From NCBI GenBank assembly GCA_045117995.1, contig JBGUOH010000002.1, positions 1-52,087 on the forward strand: a stretch of 52,087 nucleotides of DNA. Reading direction: 5' to 3'. Of this stretch, positions 41,091-49,380 are shown piece by piece. Every line of letters begins with the position of its first letter. Position 1 is the first letter of the stretch. Position numbers and translations under genes: made by a program. Origin of the DNA: RUG14515 sp045117995. GTDB taxonomy: Bacteria; Bacillota_I; Bacilli_A; RFN20; CAG-826. Below the pieces are notes generated by a model. The model did not search any database. It was not told the DNA's origin and saw nothing but the letters and a program-made list of their open reading frames with translations.

Positions 41091-42437
41091 ATGCAAGTCC
41101 ATCTATCTGACCATTTTACATATAAGAAGATCTTCTACCTCGTGATATTCCCCATCATCATGATGGTTTTCACTTCCTTATATTCCATCATAGATGGTAT
41201 CTTTATTTCTAACTTTTCTAATAATCCCTCCAGCTTTGCTGCGGTTAATCTAATCTTCCCATTTATTATGATTATCGGTTCTATCGGTTTCATGATGGGC
41301 GCTGGTGGTACCGCTTTGGTATCCAAGAAACTAGGGGAAGGTAAAAAAGAAGAGGCTAATAAGACATTTTCTTTAATTATCTATTTCACTATTGGTTTAG
41401 GAATATTCATCTCTATCGTCGGTTTCTTTTTAATCGAACCAGTTGTTAAATTAATGGCTCATTTATCAAAAAGTGATTCTGAAAACCTCATCAGCGAAGC
41501 TGTTTTATATGGCAGAATACTCGTATCCGCGCAGATGTTCTTCATCTTACAAAATGTTTTCCAATCATTTTTCACAGTAGTGGAAAGACCAAGATTAGGT
41601 TTTAGATTCGTTTTAGCGGGTGGCCTTACTAATATTGCTTTAGATGCTTTATTTATTGGTGCCTTCCGTTGGGGTGTCGTGGGTGCAGCAGCTGCTACAA
41701 TCAGTGGCTATGTTGTCGCTTCCGTTGGTCCTTTATTATATTTCATTATTAGAAAAGATAACCCAATTCATTTAGGAAAAACCACCTTTGTCCTTAAGGA
41801 CATTGCCCAATCCGTTTATAATGGTAGTAGTGAATTCTTCTCTAATATCGCGATGAGTGTAGTTTCCACTTTATATAACGCTAAATTATTAATTGCCTAT
41901 GGTGAAAATGGCGTATCAGCGTATGGCATTATCATGTATGTTGGCTTCACCTTCTGCGCGATATTCATCGGCTATTCCATTGGTATGGCCCCAGTTATTG
42001 GCTATAACTATGGCGCACAAAACCATAACGAATTAAGAAATGTCTTAAAAAGAAGCTTGATCATCATTGGTATCGCTGCAGTAGCAATGTTCACTTTATC
42101 TTTTTCAACCGCTACTCCATTTGCCCATATCTTCTCAAACAACAACCAAGAACTAATTGAACTATCAATTGTGGCAATTAGAATTTATTCTATTTGCTAT
42201 TTAGCGGTGGGCTTTGCTATCTTCTTCTCATCCTTCTTTACCGCTTTAAATAATGGCTTATTATCACTCATTATTTCTTTAACAAGAACGCTTATATTCC
42301 AAATCGGTTTCCTATTCTTGTTCCCATTATTTATGGGTAGCATTGGTATTTGGTGGGCGGTCACTATTGGAGAAATATGTGGTGGTATCCTTTCAGGAAC
42401 ACTAGTGCTTATCAAGCGTAAAAAATATGGTTATTAA
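41091..42437 (+). CDS. MATE family efflux transporter (448 aa)
   Basis: Twelve hydrophobic segments in two halves, with MATE features such as FPIIMMVFTSLYSIIDGIFI, GAGGTALVSKKLGEGK and GYNYGAQNHNELR. Known: sodium- or proton-coupled export of cationic drugs and metabolites. Complete. Followed by a small membrane protein and mntP. Confidence 0.92.
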   Translation: MQVHLSDHFTYKKIFYLVIFPIIMMVFTSLYSIIDGIFISNFSNNPSSFAAVNLIFPFIMIIGSIGFMMGAGGTALVSKKLGEGKKEEANKTFSLIIYFTIGLGIFISIVGFFLIEPVVKLMAHLSKSDSENLISEAVLYGRILVSAQMFFILQNVFQSFFTVVERPRLGFRFVLAGGLTNIALDALFIGAFRWGVVGAAAATISGYVVASVGPLLYFIIRKDNPIHLGKTTFVLKDIAQSVYNGSSEFFSNIAMSVVSTLYNAKLLIAYGENGVSAYGIIMYVGFTFCAIFIGYSIGMAPVIGYNYGAQNHNELRNVLKRSLIIIGIAAVAMFTLSFSTATPFAHIFSNNNQELIELSIVAIRIYSICYLAVGFAIFFSSFFTALNNGLLSLIISLTRTLIFQIGFLFLFPLFMGSIGIWWAVTIGEICGGILSGTLVLIKRKKYGY

Positions 42438-42497
42438 TGTTATTTTTCATTGATAACAACAAGATATTTAATTACTATTAAACGCGAGGTCAAAATT

Positions 42498-42935
42498 ATG
42501 GTTAAGAAAATCTCTTTATTCGTCAGTATGGCTCTAGCCTTATTATTTAGTTTTCAATTGTTACCAAATGTCATTATGTATTTATCAACGCCAAACGCTT
42601 TGGAATATGAACAAATTTGGACAATTATAGTATTCTTATTCTCCGCACCTATTCTTGTTATTGCTTTAGTGGTCGCTATTAAATCATTAAGAAAAAGAGC
42701 GTATGAAAAGTTTGCTGTTTGGTTAAACTTCTCAGGTGCTCTTACCATTTGTATCTATAAAGTCTCATCTATCATGCCTTGGTTTAAACTTTTAGCGGAT
42801 TATGGAACAATCAATCTTAGTTTCTTTGTTCTTCTTTTAGAAATCCTTATTAGCTTCCTTGCTATTGCTGTAACAATGTTATTTGCTACCTTCCCAGTGT
42901 TTGTTAAGCGTTCAGAAAACGATCTTTATTATTAA
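42498..42935 (+). CDS. Four-helix membrane protein (145 aa)
   Basis: Four hydrophobic segments; family not recognised. The ATG at 42498 with GCGAGGT upstream is preferred to a TTG at 42450. It lies 60 nt after the MATE gene and may be cotranscribed with it. Confidence 0.6.
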   Translation: MVKKISLFVSMALALLFSFQLLPNVIMYLSTPNALEYEQIWTIIVFLFSAPILVIALVVAIKSLRKRAYEKFAVWLNFSGALTICIYKVSSIMPWFKLLADYGTINLSFFVLLLEILISFLAIAVTMLFATFPVFVKRSENDLYY

Positions 42936-42951
42936 TTAATTATCATATCGC

Positions 42952-42979
42952 TTTACTAAAATAATAATAATAGTATTAT
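42952..42979 (+). promoter_or_regulatory. Promoter, leaderless arrangement
   Basis: TTTACT, 16-bp spacer, TATTAT (42974-42979), 7 nt before the mntP ATG; no ribosome site. No hairpin typical of a manganese riboswitch is seen. Confidence 0.55.
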
Positions 42980-42986
42980 TTTTGTT

Positions 42987-43622
42987 ATGACTTTAAATAT
43001 TATCTTGTCTATCATCTTCCTTGGAATTGGCCTATCAATGGATGCTTTTTCTGTCGCTTTGACTGATGGATTAACATATACAGATATTAATAAAAAGAAA
43101 TCATTCTTTATTGCGGGCACCTTTGGTGTCATGCAAGCTTTAATGCCTTTAACAGGCTTCTGGCTTGTCGAATTAATTGAAGTTATTGCAGGAAATGTCG
43201 CTGGTGAAAAAGCTGGTCAAATCGCCTCTTTAGTGGTTGTTTGGTTAGCCTTTGCTCTTTTACTCTATCTAGGCGTCAAAATGCTCGTAGAATCCATTAA
43301 GGAAATGAAAAAGACTGAAGAAGAGAAGTGCGAAAGAAAGTTCTCTATTAAAGAAGTCTTATTTTATGGTTTTGCCACTGCAGTGGACGCTTTAGCCGCG
43401 GGTGTTGCGCTTCACGCGGGTTTATCCACAACCGTCACAGTGTGGTTACACGTTTCGATTATCTTATGCTTAACTTTCGCCATCTCTTTAGTTGGCTTAT
43501 TCCTCGGTAAGCAAATCATGCGTTTACTTAAAGGAAAGTATGAAATTGCCGGTATTATCGGTGGCATTATCTTAATGCTTTTGGCAGTCTGGGTAGTGGT
43601 CTCTCACTACGCCGGTTTATAA
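42987..43622 (+). CDS. mntP: Manganese efflux pump MntP (211 aa)
   Basis: Six membrane segments in two repeats with the MntP signatures GLSMDAFSVALTDGL in the first half and FATAVDALAAGVAL in the second; the paired Asp residues carry Mn(II). Length is slightly above the usual 185-190 because of a charged central loop (KKTEEEKCERK). The 3' end overlaps by 6 nt the potential readthrough extension of the opposing MATE gene. Confidence 0.92.
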   Translation: MTLNIILSIIFLGIGLSMDAFSVALTDGLTYTDINKKKSFFIAGTFGVMQALMPLTGFWLVELIEVIAGNVAGEKAGQIASLVVVWLAFALLLYLGVKMLVESIKEMKKTEEEKCERKFSIKEVLFYGFATAVDALAAGVALHAGLSTTVTVWLHVSIILCLTFAISLVGLFLGKQIMRLLKGKYEIAGIIGGIILMLLAVWVVVSHYAGL

Positions 43623-43709
43623 AGATTGTTCTCTAGTTACTTCTAATTTCTTTAAATCTTTTGGCATATATATGCCTAAAGCAATGCAATTACAAATTGT
43701 CGCTATCAC

Positions 43710-45023
43710 CTAAGTGATAGGGAATAAAGCATAGAGCCAGAAGACATTATGGAACATCTCAACATTATTAAATACGGTGAGGATTAATAGAATTCTTAAA
43801 CCAGTGCAGCATATTAAAGTGGTAAACATTGGAAATGATGACCTTTTTAGTCCTCTTAGGACCGCTGCGGTATAGGCCATAGTGAAGTCAAAGAAATATA
43901 AATACGCCATAATAGATAATCTAGTATAGCCAGCATTAATAGCTTCCTCTTCTTTGACAAATAATTGAAGAAGCGGACGATGGGCCAGTAAAATAACAAC
44001 GGCAATAATAGCGCAGAATATCGCACCCCAAATTAAGCCATAAAAGGCACACTTTTTAATATTCTCTTTCTTTTTTGCACCAATATTCGCAGCAATAAAT
44101 GTCATTGTTGATACCGCAATCGCATCACATATTGAATAGAAATAGCCCTCGATATTACCAGAAGCGGTTGCCCCGTTTTCCAAGTTAACGTTTCCTGGAT
44201 CAATTGTATATAGTGATGATTGAATAAAAACATTAGGCAAAGAGAAGAAAAAGCCTTGTAAGCCTGCTGGTAAACCAATCTTCAAAACTTCGAGAATCGT
44301 TTCACTATCTATTCTTAATTTCTTAAATGATAAACTAACGTAATTTTTCTTGCCTTTAATTAAAAATAAAACACATATTAAAGCAGATACGGCTTCAGCA
44401 ATAATTGTTGCTAAAGCAACACCCGCAACACCCATATGCATTGGAAAAACAAACAAAATATCGAATCCAACATTAATTAATCCAGAAACAAATAAAGCAA
44501 TAAACTGTGATAGTGAATCACCTTGTGCTCTTAATAATTGAGCGGCATAGTTAAAAATCATCAAAAATGGTAAGCCACAGAAATAGATTTTTAGATATAA
44601 AGCTGCTTTAGCAAAGTAGTGGGCTTCAGTACCCATTAATTCTAATAAGTTATCGCTGATAAAGAAGCCTAAAACGCCCACAAATATACCGCTTATCAAA
44701 GCAAATAAAAGAGAACTATGTAAAACCTTGCTAGCTTTTTCATGATTGTCGGCCCCTTTTGCTTCAGATAAAACAACGTTTGCGCCTAATGAAGTACCAG
44801 TAAACACCACAATAATTAAGTTGATTAAGGCGGTATTAGAAGCGATAGCACCCATTGATTCAGCCCCGTCGCCTGCGCTTACAGTGGCTAAATCAATCGT
44901 TGTATAAAGAAGTTGCATCATTGTGGCCAGCATAGCGGGAATGGCTAAAAGAATGATCTTGGTAAATAAGTTACCACCGGTCATGTCTCTTGGTTTAAAA
45001 ATGTTGGCAAACTTCTTAAGCAT
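43710..45023 (-). CDS. MATE family efflux transporter, amber stop near the 3' end (437 aa)
   Basis: MATE features throughout (DMTGGNLFTKIILLAIPAML ... AQLLRAQGDS ... YFFDFTMAYTAAVLRGLKRS). The frame stops at a TAG (43712-43710) in FPIT, where MATE proteins usually continue with Trp and a last membrane helix. Beyond the TAG the same frame reads VIATICNCIALGIYMPKDLK and ends at 43617. A TGG-to-TAG change would explain this; the protein may be truncated by 30 residues or made by readthrough. The start is leaderless. Confidence 0.8.
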   Translation of the reverse strand: MLKKFANIFKPRDMTGGNLFTKIILLAIPAMLATMMQLLYTTIDLATVSAGDGAESMGAIASNTALINLIIVVFTGTSLGANVVLSEAKGADNHEKASKVLHSSLLFALISGIFVGVLGFFISDNLLELMGTEAHYFAKAALYLKIYFCGLPFLMIFNYAAQLLRAQGDSLSQFIALFVSGLINVGFDILFVFPMHMGVAGVALATIIAEAVSALICVLFLIKGKKNYVSLSFKKLRIDSETILEVLKIGLPAGLQGFFFSLPNVFIQSSLYTIDPGNVNLENGATASGNIEGYFYSICDAIAVSTMTFIAANIGAKKKENIKKCAFYGLIWGAIFCAIIAVVILLAHRPLLQLFVKEEEAINAGYTRLSIMAYLYFFDFTMAYTAAVLRGLKRSSFPMFTTLICCTGLRILLILTVFNNVEMFHNVFWLYALFPIT

Positions 45024-45030
45024 GGCAAAA

Positions 45031-45058
45031 ATTATATGCCTAATTATGCTAATTGCAA
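45031..45058 (-). promoter_or_regulatory. Promoter, leaderless arrangement
   Basis: Minus strand TTGCAA (45058-45053), 16-bp spacer, TATAAT (45036-45031), 7 nt before the ATG at 45023. Confidence 0.75.
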
Positions 45059-45070
45059 ACCATATGCACT

Positions 45071-45100
45071 ATAAAAAAGAGAACTTTCGTCCTCTTTAAT
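45071..45100 (-). terminator. Terminator of the CotH gene
   Basis: Minus strand AGAGGAC-GAAA-GTTCTCT followed by T5; a GAAA tetraloop caps the stem. Confidence 0.78.
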
Positions 45101-45102
45101 TT

Positions 45103-47067
45103 TTATTTGCCCCAAGTTTGGTCTAGATAATTCTTTCGACCTTGATACCACTCAGTGAGGTAACTAACCGCTTCGGTATGATTGCTGTACTTTCTCACGC
45201 TCATACCACAGTCAGGAGCGTTCTTTAAATTGTACTTAGTATATGTGTAATCAAATGCACTTGCGAAAGCTTTGCTTTCATAGTTGATTCGATCCATCAT
45301 TTGTTCATAGATACCGGAATTACAGAAGGCTGAATAATACTTCTTAAACATGTCTTGGAAGAAATCACATTGACTTAACATATATAACCATGGGTTAGCG
45401 GTGGTCATACCATTCGCGTATTCACTGTTATTTAAGAAGTTATCGTTTGTCTTAGTGACATTGCCGCTTGTTTTATTACCTTCGCCTAAGTCAAAGTCCC
45501 AAGGAGCGGACATGGTTAAACGTTTAACTGTGCTCTTACTTGAGAAATCGATATACATATAGAAGCTACCCCAACCAACATCATAGTTTTTCATGAATTC
45601 TTGTAAGAGGTACATTCTAAAGAATGAATCCAAATCAAAAGTGGCATTTAATGTTTCATATTGGGTAGTGTAAGGACTATCTTTAAGCGCACCGGTTTCG
45701 TCAATGATTTGGTGCTTTTCGCCTTTTAAAACGCCTTTAAAGACGGTTAAGGCATTGTTCATATAGTCTCTAATAAATGGCACTTGGTCATCGCCATATG
45801 TATCGGTTTTAACAACATAGCCTTTATCTTGGATAGTGACACCGTTGATGGAGTCGCCGCTTTGGCCACCCCAGCCTCCCCAGCCACCCCACATGCCACC
45901 GCCTGTGCCAGTGCCAGTGGTGAAGCAAGGATCACCTTCTAATTCACCAATATGTGTTTGACTATCAACGTGACCTTGTTGACTAACAAGACCATCAATT
46001 TCAATTAAGTAACCAACATTCGTACTTGTGACATCCTCTTTTGGTTCGTTAACGGGAATACGTCCTTCTTTAGCTTGTTGTTGTTCAGCGAGAAGATAGA
46101 CACCTCTATTTTCACCATTCATATAGACATTCACATGCTTAAAGTCAGAAGTGTAGTAATTAGAATAATTAAATAGGTCATTGCCCATGGAGAAGGCTGA
46201 TTCATTTCTAAACATTGATTGATCGAAGAAGTCAGCGAGTAAGACCCAACTCTTTTCTTTAATGCCATCATTAAGACCTAAAAGGTTAGCCTTCTTATCT
46301 AATTTAAGTCTCCACGCTCTCTTGGTAACATCTCTTTGGTTAGTGCTGTTACCTCTCACCTTAATCGTGCCAAGAACATCGGTTTTAACATATGCACTCT
46401 CACAGTTATCGATTGAGACATGCATCTCTTCATATTCTCTAGTTTGCCAATCAGGATCATCACCATCAGTAGTGGTGATTCTGACATTAGGAAGACCGAT
46501 GTTTTCAATGATATTTAATGTGGCTTTCTTCTCTAAAAGAAGATTGTTACCAGAATCATAGATTTTCGCTGTGGCTTCTTGACTGCCTTTTTCTTTACGA
46601 GAATTGTTTTCATATTTAACAGTCACACCATAAGGTAAAATACCTTCGATTTGAATCTTATGGTCGTTACCATCATACATATATGACATGTCTTCAAAGA
46701 CGAATTCATCTAACTTATAGTAATCCGCATCGAAATCCGCGCCACAATTGTCGCAGTGATAATGCTTTATACCTTTTTCAATAAGTGTAGCTTCTTTAAC
46801 AACTGTTTCTTTTAAGTCATGGTTATTACATTCGTTAGGATTGTAATTCACTGATGAAGTAGGAGCTTGACTACTGCTAATAGAAGAAACAGATGGATTA
46901 CTTTGTGATGGATTAGCGCTACTAGAAACGCTACTAACAGTGGAGTTACTGCTTTCAGGTTGCTTAGATTGTTCGCTTGTATTGGAATTACTTAAGGCTT
47001 TATTACAGCCCACTAGTAAAGTGGTGCTAGCCAAAAGTAAGAAAAACTTTTTAGTCGATGATTTCAT
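45103..47067 (-). CDS. CotH-kinase-family surface lipoprotein (654 aa)
   Basis: AAGGAG 8 nt before the ATG at 47067 fixes the start; lipobox LVGC; a Ser/Pro/Gln linker; a zinc-ribbon-like stretch HDLKETVVKEATLIEKGIKH with HCDNC; then the CotH domain with VRGNSTNQRDVTKRAWRLKL, KSWVLLADFFDQSMFRNESA, YLLAEQQQ and APWDFDLGEGN, the Asp of the last motif being catalytic in CotH. Known: CotH-type kinases phosphorylate protein Ser residues, in spore coats or on surface proteins. A Gly/Trp-rich insertion interrupts the domain. No spore genes are nearby. Confidence 0.87.
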   Translation of the reverse strand: MKSSTKKFFLLLASTTLLVGCNKALSNSNTSEQSKQPESSNSTVSSVSSSANPSQSNPSVSSISSSQAPTSSVNYNPNECNNHDLKETVVKEATLIEKGIKHYHCDNCGADFDADYYKLDEFVFEDMSYMYDGNDHKIQIEGILPYGVTVKYENNSRKEKGSQEATAKIYDSGNNLLLEKKATLNIIENIGLPNVRITTTDGDDPDWQTREYEEMHVSIDNCESAYVKTDVLGTIKVRGNSTNQRDVTKRAWRLKLDKKANLLGLNDGIKEKSWVLLADFFDQSMFRNESAFSMGNDLFNYSNYYTSDFKHVNVYMNGENRGVYLLAEQQQAKEGRIPVNEPKEDVTSTNVGYLIEIDGLVSQQGHVDSQTHIGELEGDPCFTTGTGTGGGMWGGWGGWGGQSGDSINGVTIQDKGYVVKTDTYGDDQVPFIRDYMNNALTVFKGVLKGEKHQIIDETGALKDSPYTTQYETLNATFDLDSFFRMYLLQEFMKNYDVGWGSFYMYIDFSSKSTVKRLTMSAPWDFDLGEGNKTSGNVTKTNDNFLNNSEYANGMTTANPWLYMLSQCDFFQDMFKKYYSAFCNSGIYEQMMDRINYESKAFASAFDYTYTKYNLKNAPDCGMSVRKYSNHTEAVSYLTEWYQGRKNYLDQTWGK

Positions 47068-47146
47068 AAAACTTCTCCTTTTTATAAAATATTCCAACAT
47101 TAATCTAATATTAATACCTTAAATAAAACATAAGAAGAAATCTAAC

Positions 47147-47175
47147 AAAAAACAGCTCCGTTTCCGGAACTGTAT
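47147..47175 (-). terminator. Terminator of tRNA-Met
   Basis: Minus strand ACAGTTCCG-GAAA-CGGAGCTGT, then T6. Confidence 0.8.
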
Positions 47176-47184
47176 TAATCGGTT

Positions 47185-47261
47185 TGGTAGCTGGAGGCGG
47201 ATTCGAACCGTCGACCGACCGGGTATGAACCGATTGCTCTAGCCAGCTGAGCTATCCAGCC
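47185..47261 (-). tRNA. tRNA-Met(CAT), elongator
   Basis: Minus strand: starts GGCTGGA, ends TCCAGCT plus ACCA; anticodon loop TTCATAC; D arm AGCTCAGCTGGCTAGAGC as in Bacillus elongator Met. CCA encoded. Confidence 0.94.
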
Positions 47262-47290
47262 ATTTTTCACTTACTTAGTAAGCGAGTTTT

Positions 47291-47319
47291 AATTATATAG
47301 AAAACGTTTTCACTTCGCA
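47291..47319 (-). promoter_or_regulatory. tRNA-Met promoter containing a cre-like palindrome
   Basis: Minus strand TTGCGA (47319-47314), 17-bp spacer, TATAAT (47296-47291). The spacer holds TGAAAACGTTTTCT (47311-47298), one base from the CcpA cre consensus and containing the perfect palindrome GAAAACGTTTTC. Confidence 0.7.
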
Positions 47320-47450
47320 ATAAAAAGAATTAAAAAAATTAATAATGTTGTTGAGGAATTATTTGCTTTACGCGTACAATAATTACACAACACTAAAAAA
47401 CACCCGTTTATTTAGAAAATAAGATTAGATTAATAAAGAGAGAAATAAAT

Positions 47451-47888
47451 ATGCCAAATTGTCGTAACTGTGGGGCCCGCTTAAGTAAATTCGATACAGA
47501 TCTCTGCCCCGTCTGTGGAATTAAAAATCCTTTAGAAGGTATCAGTAGTGAAACTGTCGAAATCACTTCCCAAATTGACTTGAGTCAAATGAAGGAAGGC
47601 CAAAAAGTGAAGAGACGTCGTAAAATCCTCACTCTTTTGTTCTATGTTCTTGGCTTTACAGGCGCTGCTTTCTTTTATATCAAAAAGGCAATGCTTGGTT
47701 TAATTTGGCTCATTTGTAATCTCGTTGTTATGGGTGGTTTATTCGCTTTATTCTATTTCACTGTGAAGAATTTAGCGGTGGCGATTATCGTTCCTGTTTT
47801 AGTGGCCTATGTCATCAACATTATTGTTGGTGTGGTTTATAATTTCTTACCAAACATCAAAGATGGTGAAGGGGAGTTTATTGTTTAA
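47451..47888 (+). CDS. Zinc-ribbon membrane protein (145 aa)
   Basis: N-terminal zinc ribbon (CRNCGARLSKFDTDLCPVCG), a charged linker, then TM2-like and further hydrophobic segments (about 58-135). Function unknown. It overlaps rsmE by one base (TAATG), so it is the head of the rsmE-mtaB operon. Confidence 0.75.
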   Translation: MPNCRNCGARLSKFDTDLCPVCGIKNPLEGISSETVEITSQIDLSQMKEGQKVKRRRKILTLLFYVLGFTGAAFFYIKKAMLGLIWLICNLVVMGGLFALFYFTVKNLAVAIIVPVLVAYVINIIVGVVYNFLPNIKDGEGEFIV

Positions 47889-48601
47889 TGCAACGCTACT
47901 TCGCTAATCTCATCGATGCTGAACACGTTAAATTAGAGCCAGAAGACGAGCATCATCTCCTTCATGTCATGCGCATGAGACAAGGTGATGAAATCGAAGT
48001 GGTCGCTGATGGTGCGCTTTACTTATGCAATATCGGTAGCACTAATCCATTAACTATCTATGCTGTGCATAAGATTGAAAGCGATGTTGAACTCAATAGT
48101 GATGTGACATTATTATTCGCTCTCACCAAAGGTGATAGAACCGATTTAGTGGTGCAAAAGGCTACTGAATTAGGTGTGAAAAGAATCGCTTTAATTCAAA
48201 GCGAAAGAACAGTGGTGCGTTATGAAGATAAAGATATCGCTAAGAAATGCGCCCGCTATCAAAAGATTATGAAAGAAGCGAGTGAGCAATCGCATCGTTT
48301 AATTGTCCCTGAAATGATGGGCATCTATAACTTAAAGAAGTTACCAAAAGAAGTATTTAGTGATCTCAACTACGTTGGCTATGAAAAAGACGCTAACGAT
48401 GTGAGTGGCATGTTCGCCCACTTTGAGAAGAATAAATCTATTACCATTCTCATTGGTCCTGAAGGTGGCTTCTCGGAAAATGAAATCAATAGCCTTACTG
48501 AACAAGGCTTTATTAGAACTTCCTTAGGCAAACGCATATTACGCGCGGAAACCGCGGCTATGTATGCCTTAAGTGTGATAGGATATTTGTTAGAGAGATG
48601 A
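47888..48601 (+). CDS. rsmE: 16S rRNA m3U1498 methyltransferase RsmE (237 aa)
   Basis: SPOUT-class enzyme: N-terminal PUA-like domain (EDEHHLLHVMRMRQGDEIEV) and the knotted C-terminal domain with KATELGVKRIALIQSERTVV, EASEQSHR, LIGPEGGFSENEI and LGKRILRAETA, all diagnostic. It methylates U1498 in the 30S decoding region using SAM. Overlaps the next gene by 4 nt. Confidence 0.95.
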   Translation: MQRYFANLIDAEHVKLEPEDEHHLLHVMRMRQGDEIEVVADGALYLCNIGSTNPLTIYAVHKIESDVELNSDVTLLFALTKGDRTDLVVQKATELGVKRIALIQSERTVVRYEDKDIAKKCARYQKIMKEASEQSHRLIVPEMMGIYNLKKLPKEVFSDLNYVGYEKDANDVSGMFAHFEKNKSITILIGPEGGFSENEINSLTEQGFIRTSLGKRILRAETAAMYALSVIGYLLER

Positions 48602-49380
48602 AAAGACTATTAAAGTACATTGCTAGCAAAGCTAAAAAGAGAACAACCTTCGAACAAAGTGAAGAGTTCCAATTCTTTTTAGATAACCGTCATTATTTAA
48701 CTAGACTTCCGAAGTTCAGTGCTTTCTATGAACCAGGAGATGAACCATTTAACGTTATTCGTGCGAATGTGGTTCTATATTCCTACATCAACAAGATGAC
48801 CATGGAAGCGGAAATCATCAACTTAAAGAGCTACATCAGTGGCAATAGTAAAAGTAACCGCGCTAACTTTGTGAAGTCATATCACGAAATCATTTCTGAA
48901 CAACCATACTATCAAGAGGGAAAGAACAAGATTTATATCCCATTCTTCTCTCGCTCTTTAAACCAAATCTACTTTGATGAGCCAGAGAAAATCTTAACCT
49001 CTCCTTATGCTGATTTAAAAGATAAGTTCCAAGATACAGTTATCGATCCATTTGATACATATGGTAGTGAGTTATATAACTCTCACTTCTCAAGACTTGT
49101 GAAAGTATTAACAGTGGATAAAGAAACAGCGTTTTTCCATTACGACACTAATACAATTTACTTTGTTAATGAACAAGGTCGTCTCGATGGAGCGGTTGTC
49201 CTTTTTGATAAGTACTTACGTCATCCAAACTATTCGCATATGTTAGAAAGAATTAAACCAGTCGTGGAAGCTTATTTCAATTTTAATCGTGAAGATTTTA
49301 TTAACAGTTTATACAATAACGGTTTTATTTCTTTACACTTAATGCGTTTAATTCAATTCCACGATTGGGCTAAACTATGA
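48598..49380 (+). CDS. Conserved-looking hypothetical in the rsmE-mtaB operon (260 aa)
   Basis: Not recognised. Soluble, rich in Tyr, Phe, Asn and Lys, with FEQSEEFQFFLDNRHYLTRL near the start and ending LMRLIQFHDWAKL. It overlaps both neighbours by 4 nt (ATGA), so it is translated as part of an RNA-modification operon and may act on tRNA or rRNA (inference). Confidence 0.65.
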   Translation: MKRLLKYIASKAKKRTTFEQSEEFQFFLDNRHYLTRLPKFSAFYEPGDEPFNVIRANVVLYSYINKMTMEAEIINLKSYISGNSKSNRANFVKSYHEIISEQPYYQEGKNKIYIPFFSRSLNQIYFDEPEKILTSPYADLKDKFQDTVIDPFDTYGSELYNSHFSRLVKVLTVDKETAFFHYDTNTIYFVNEQGRLDGAVVLFDKYLRHPNYSHMLERIKPVVEAYFNFNREDFINSLYNNGFISLHLMRLIQFHDWAKL

